Source: DHVE2 group archaeon (GTDB taxonomy: Archaea > Thermoplasmatota > Thermoplasmata > Thermoplasmatales > Aciduliprofundaceae). From it: DNA of 32,016 nucleotides. Shown in pieces: positions 30,201 to 32,016 of this stretch (its first letter is position 1; each line of letters starts with the position of its first letter). Both the position numbers and the translations under genes were made by a program. The notes under the pieces are model-generated. The model saw nothing but the letters and a program-made list of their open reading frames with translations. It did not search any database and was not told where the DNA came from. The stretch lies in the NCBI GenBank assembly GCA_015523125.1, contig WAKX01000022.1:1-32016 (forward strand). The letters are read 5' to 3'.

Positions 30201-31485
30201 CATCGTTGTAACTGCGATTAGCGAGGGAGACAACAGCAAGAGCGATAGTGTCACGACTACGACTACTGCAACAACGCTTTCCGTGACATCCATTAAGATA
30301 TTCAACAATATAGAGGCGGTTGTGAATTTCACAACAAGCTCTGCGGTTAAAGCTTACATCGTTTACGGAATAGGGCCAAATCATATGGATATGCAAACTT
30401 CGGAAGAGATTACCGCGAAAGAATATCACGAAATCGCCCTGCAAAATCTCACGCCTAAAATAACCTATTACTTCAAAATTCACATGACCGATGGCAGCAT
30501 AAACGCATGGAGCTCAGTTTATAATTTCACATCCACGGGATTCAATGATTTAGAGGCAAACGACAATCCAAGCAGTTTGCACCACTGGGAAGTATATGCA
30601 TGGAATTATTCATCGCACAATTCCGAGCCCAGCATTTGGCAGTGGGGCTCGCCTTCCAACGTTGGGCCATCCAGCGCGCATTCCGGATCTGATTTAATAG
30701 GCACCGTTCTCAACGGGGATTACGGAGTTGATGAGCAGGTTCAGGAGCTCATGACTCCGTGGATTGATCTGAGACGAACTTCATGGGTCACACTCTCTTT
30801 CTACGCGTGGTACGATTTAGAGAAAGACAGCGATGGTATGTGGGACGGAGTTACTATAAAATTCGAAAATGATGCAGGAAACGTATTGCTCCTTGATCCG
30901 AATAACAACGCGAGCCAGTACGATGGAAAGAGCGTGTCGGATCAGGGATTAAACAACACATATATATTCGGCGGCTCTTCTAATGGGTGGGTACTTAAAA
31001 CTTTCAATACATCGGCTATAAACGACCCAAATGTAAATAAAAATTTACTGGGTCACAAAGTGCGCTTTATTTTCTACTTTGAGAGCGATGAGTACACGCA
31101 CAATTACCCCGGCTTCTACTTTGATGACGTGAAAATAGAAGTGGGAATTCCCCTGTACCACATATACGGATACGTGAAAGATTCATCTGGGAACACAGTA
31201 GCAAATGCACAGGTTTGGATTAATGACACGACCCTCGGCATATCTTACAAAGTCACCACGGATTCATCGGGAAGGTACGATGTCTACACTCACAACGGAA
31301 TAAACGGAGACCATGTGAACGTGGATGCCATGAGCAACGGGCAGAGAGGAAGCAATTCGAGTACCCTGAGCGATAATACGGAGATAGATATCACCATAGA
31401 AACGATACCGGAGTTGTCGTGGATGTCCATAGTTTTCATAACCATGGCCATTGGGATACTGGTTTACAGGAAAAGGAAACTCTAA
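27262..31485 (+). CDS. Multidomain clostripain-family (C11) cysteine peptidase, cell-surface anchored
   Basis: 1407 aa from ATG 27262 (GGTGAT 5 nt upstream). Signal peptide about 1-28. Residues 30-215 are beta-rich repeats, perhaps propeller-like. A Ser/Leu linker with a repeated Leu-Gln-Ser-Ser-Lys follows (230-268). The C11 domain is about 280-685, with catalytic His412 (Trp-Asp-His-Gly-Gly) and Cys467 (Gly-Tyr-Asp-Thr-Cys-Leu-Thr). Then an Ig-like domain (688-780), CARDB-type domain (785-890), a second CARDB/NEW3-like domain (896-1000), a fibronectin III-like domain (1006-1090), a MAM/lectin-like domain (1093-1295) and a carboxypeptidase-regulatory-like domain (1297-1375). It ends with Pro-Glu-Leu-Ser, a membrane helix and Arg-Lys-Arg-Lys. 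Clostripains cut after basic residues; specificity here is not readable. Domain names past C11 are by sequence feel. Monocistronic; a T-run follows. Confidence 0.88.
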   Translation: MSKKWVGIALLIFMVTANLIALFPSNGSFEARIIEGNHILWAENGKLYYNSGNRNVVVPGTENDIVANVKYITEENNIYAIYQDYSVRCGEVKYIHYDGKWSKPLSVGRDYGAIARYDGKTYIISSDMEKVYLTKIGIRINTKVIWNHRAVATAIGILDGELYAFWADIRGNVYDITIDKPQEIQKVYSGAGSVYRLSVEKGELKVIERKDGYEMEKTFAMRSKWSLQSSKILTSPLRTSSGFLSSPATELQSSKSLKSPIINRGVPTRSIADEFHQRQNETGRWVMIVYLDGDNNLGDDGSEYDVGDLNEMESAYDDNDVGLFDIVVLWDHKGSDDPNTHVLWIRHDTTGKETTDSVSTVTSPKLDEYYPLLANDADHELYLSNYSVFVDFVEWAVKNFPAEHYFVDLWDHGGGYSGVIWDDDAGGDSWGHDHITIGDMHDASLQLYNDIYPTLGRTLDIIGYDTCLTDHGGIQYHNKIMFDYVGASEHTEGGYGWSYDTVLSEMIQNQGEITADKQAYNLAYHVNDDGGIVTYAVINTTLWDYKWMPAYNALAQAMKHKAGSENKGISDAFKNSADADSSYWTSAHDYWDMINNHIIGDGEISDSTILYWAHRCVDNMTRNSGSYSPGKLIPYSQDTDTNGKKLMMAESTDSSEISNHAGEAWIFQENQWDEMISHINSKSDVNNEPPTVEITSPADHSQVSKTQGVLRIQGTASDSDGSVEKVQVKIDRGYWQDATGTDNWYYDWDISNMPYGWHHIMVRAYDGEDFSWEWKSIDVNIIESNIDLTITDTHLSSSTVNEGDTITIYATVKNVGNEDANNVYVGFYYDSISPSTHIGNVSVGTLSSGMSDDVSITWNTANHAGQHTIFAVADPDNIISETNENNNTGTTTVAVNGYGVQLSVDSSAKSVQPGGSVDYTITVKNTGTLQDTFDLSTSSTSNGWTATLSSNKVTLDAGASTTVTLTVTAPSNANNGDSQNIVVTAISEGDNSKSDSVTTTTTATTLSVTSIKIFNNIEAVVNFTTSSAVKAYIVYGIGPNHMDMQTSEEITAKEYHEIALQNLTPKITYYFKIHMTDGSINAWSSVYNFTSTGFNDLEANDNPSSLHHWEVYAWNYSSHNSEPSIWQWGSPSNVGPSSAHSGSDLIGTVLNGDYGVDEQVQELMTPWIDLRRTSWVTLSFYAWYDLEKDSDGMWDGVTIKFENDAGNVLLLDPNNNASQYDGKSVSDQGLNNTYIFGGSSNGWVLKTFNTSAINDPNVNKNLLGHKVRFIFYFESDEYTHNYPGFYFDDVKIEVGIPLYHIYGYVKDSSGNTVANAQVWINDTTLGISYKVTTDSSGRYDVYTHNGINGDHVNVDAMSNGQRGSNSSTLSDNTEIDITIETIPELSWMSIVFITMAIGILVYRKRKL

Positions 31486-31487
31486 CA

Positions 31488-31494
31488 TTTTTTT
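31488..31494 (+). terminator. Oligo-T terminator after the C11 peptidase gene
   Basis: TTTTTTT two bases past the TAA stop, before the next gene's own leader. A second T-rich stretch follows at 31513-31524. Confidence 0.45.
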
Positions 31495-31549
31495 CATTCG
31501 TGGAAGAGAACCTTTTTAATTTTTGTTCCCATGTCCCTCCGGTGATAAG

Positions 31550-31771
31550 ATGAGTTATGTGGGCAAAAAAGTATACGTGATTTCCGAGCTGAGTTTCGGA
31601 GAAATTGTTGAAGAAGAAAACGATAAAGTTCTGGTGAACGTGAGGTCGTTCAGCAAGAGGTTCCAGAAATGGTACCCCAAAGATTCTGTGAGACTATGGA
31701 GCGAAGACATTGAGGAGGCATGCGGCTCAAACCGCAAGTGCTGGACAATCTGCGGTGGCAAGTTAGAATAA
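31550..31771 (+). CDS. Small 73-aa SH3/KOW-like protein with three cysteines
   Basis: ATG 31550 with GGTGAT 3 nt upstream. Residues 1-45 alternate strands and turns like an SH3 or KOW barrel (Gly-Lys-Lys-Val-Tyr-Val-Ile...Gly-Glu-Ile-Val-Glu-Glu...Val-Leu-Val-Asn-Val), ending Tyr-Pro-Lys-Asp-Ser-Val-Arg-Leu-Trp. The C-terminal tail has Cys-x6-Cys-x3-Cys, which could bind a metal or form a disulfide. I do not recognise the family; nucleic-acid or protein binding is only a guess from the fold impression. It stands alone, with the oxidoreductase gene about 75 bp downstream from its own promoter region. Confidence 0.65.
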   Translation: MSYVGKKVYVISELSFGEIVEEENDKVLVNVRSFSKRFQKWYPKDSVRLWSEDIEEACGSNRKCWTICGGKLE

Positions 31772-31781
31772 TCGTGAAAAA

Positions 31782-31790
31782 TTTATATAT
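31782..31790 (+). promoter_or_regulatory. Candidate TATA box of the 2-oxoacid oxidoreductase operon
   Basis: TTTATATAT predicts a start near 31812 and a leader of about 35 nt holding GGTGAT (31838-31843). An alternative ATAAATA at 31811-31817 would give a very short leader. Confidence 0.4.
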
Positions 31791-31846
31791 TTTTTGATTG
31801 GGAGAAGCCAATAAATACCATAATGCAATTATCCCGTGGTGATAGA

Positions 31847-32016
31847 ATGATAGAAATCCGTTTTCATGGAAGAGGAGGTCAGGGTTCGGTTATAGCCTCA
31901 AAGATCCTGGCCAAAGCGTTTTTCATGGAAGGTAAGTACGTGTCAGCGTTCCCGTACTACGGAGTGGAGCGCAGGGGCGCTCCCGTCACGGCCTTCACGC
32001 GCATGGACGAGAAACC
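31847..32016 (+). CDS. 2-oxoacid:ferredoxin oxidoreductase gamma subunit, N-terminal 56 residues (truncated by window edge)
   Basis: From ATG 31847 (GGTGAT 3 nt upstream) the frame stays open to the edge. The N-terminus [10 protein letters not shown] with following Ala-Ser-Lys-Ile-Leu-Ala, then [13 protein letters not shown], is the hallmark of the gamma subunit/domain of pyruvate or related 2-oxoacid:ferredoxin oxidoreductases. These make acyl-CoA, CO2 and reduced ferredoxin. Which 2-oxoacid is used cannot be told from this part. It is probably first in an operon with the delta, alpha and beta subunits beyond the edge. The reduced ferredoxin could feed the Hdr complex encoded at 9760-19622. 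Confidence 0.9.
   Translation, partial: MIEIRFHGRGGQGSVIASKILAKAFFMEGKYVSAFPYYGVERRGAPVTAFTRMDEK

Noticed and set aside
1-32016. CRISPR array, insertion sequence, integrase, attachment site, tRNA or rRNA gene
   Set aside because: No regularly spaced long repeats, transposase or integrase frames, or tRNA/rRNA sequence were seen on either strand by eye.

Overview
The window looks like a moderately AT-rich euryarchaeal chromosome of the Thermoplasmata type, possibly close to Aciduliprofundum. The support is archaeal-only information genes (ribosomal protein L21e, RNA polymerase subunit F/Rpb4, a DUF655 protein, KsgA/Dim1), an archaeal SepF, TATA boxes about 26 nt before starts, several probably leaderless messages, GGAGGTGAT-type ribosome sites, and large secreted peptidases that suit a peptide-fermenting lifestyle. 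The taxon is inferred; no marker search was possible.

Left part (1-6240, minus strand): a type I restriction-modification locus. The order in transcription is hsdM (with an extra N-terminal winged-helix region), an unknown 361-aa gene overlapping it, a 319-bp gap, a four-helix membrane protein, a 629-aa protein with a PD-(D/E)XK nuclease signature, and the start of hsdS at the window edge. No hsdR is visible. The gap holds a GC-rich, strongly foldable candidate small RNA on the opposite strand, with its own TATA box and T-tract, plus short repeats and a separate promoter for the downstream genes.

Central part (6255-19622, minus strand): two metabolic operons. The upstream one is hdrC-hdrB-hdrA-hdrA-like-mvhD-FrhB-like-FrdB-like-FrdA-like, eight overlapping or nearly abutting genes from one promoter. 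It reads as a soluble, probably flavin-bifurcating heterodisulfide-reductase complex wired to a fumarate reductase/succinate dehydrogenase, with no membrane anchor, hydrogenase or methanogenesis genes. The second operon is malic enzyme-sucC-sucD. Together they suggest a fermentative C4 branch (malate/pyruvate, fumarate/succinate, succinyl-CoA with substrate-level phosphorylation). This system is the most striking content of the window.

Right part (19770-32016): a membrane-anchored sedolisin (S53) protease; a plus-strand housekeeping run (L21e, rpoF, DUF655, ksgA, an ATP-NAD/AcoX-type kinase); minus-strand sepF and a CoA-disulfide-reductase-like flavoprotein; a 1407-aa multidomain clostripain-family (C11) surface peptidase; a small SH3-like protein with three cysteines; and the 5' end of a 2-oxoacid:ferredoxin oxidoreductase gamma subunit. 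Both surface proteases end in the same kind of Pro-Glu-(Phe/Leu)-Ser, hydrophobic helix, basic tail signal.
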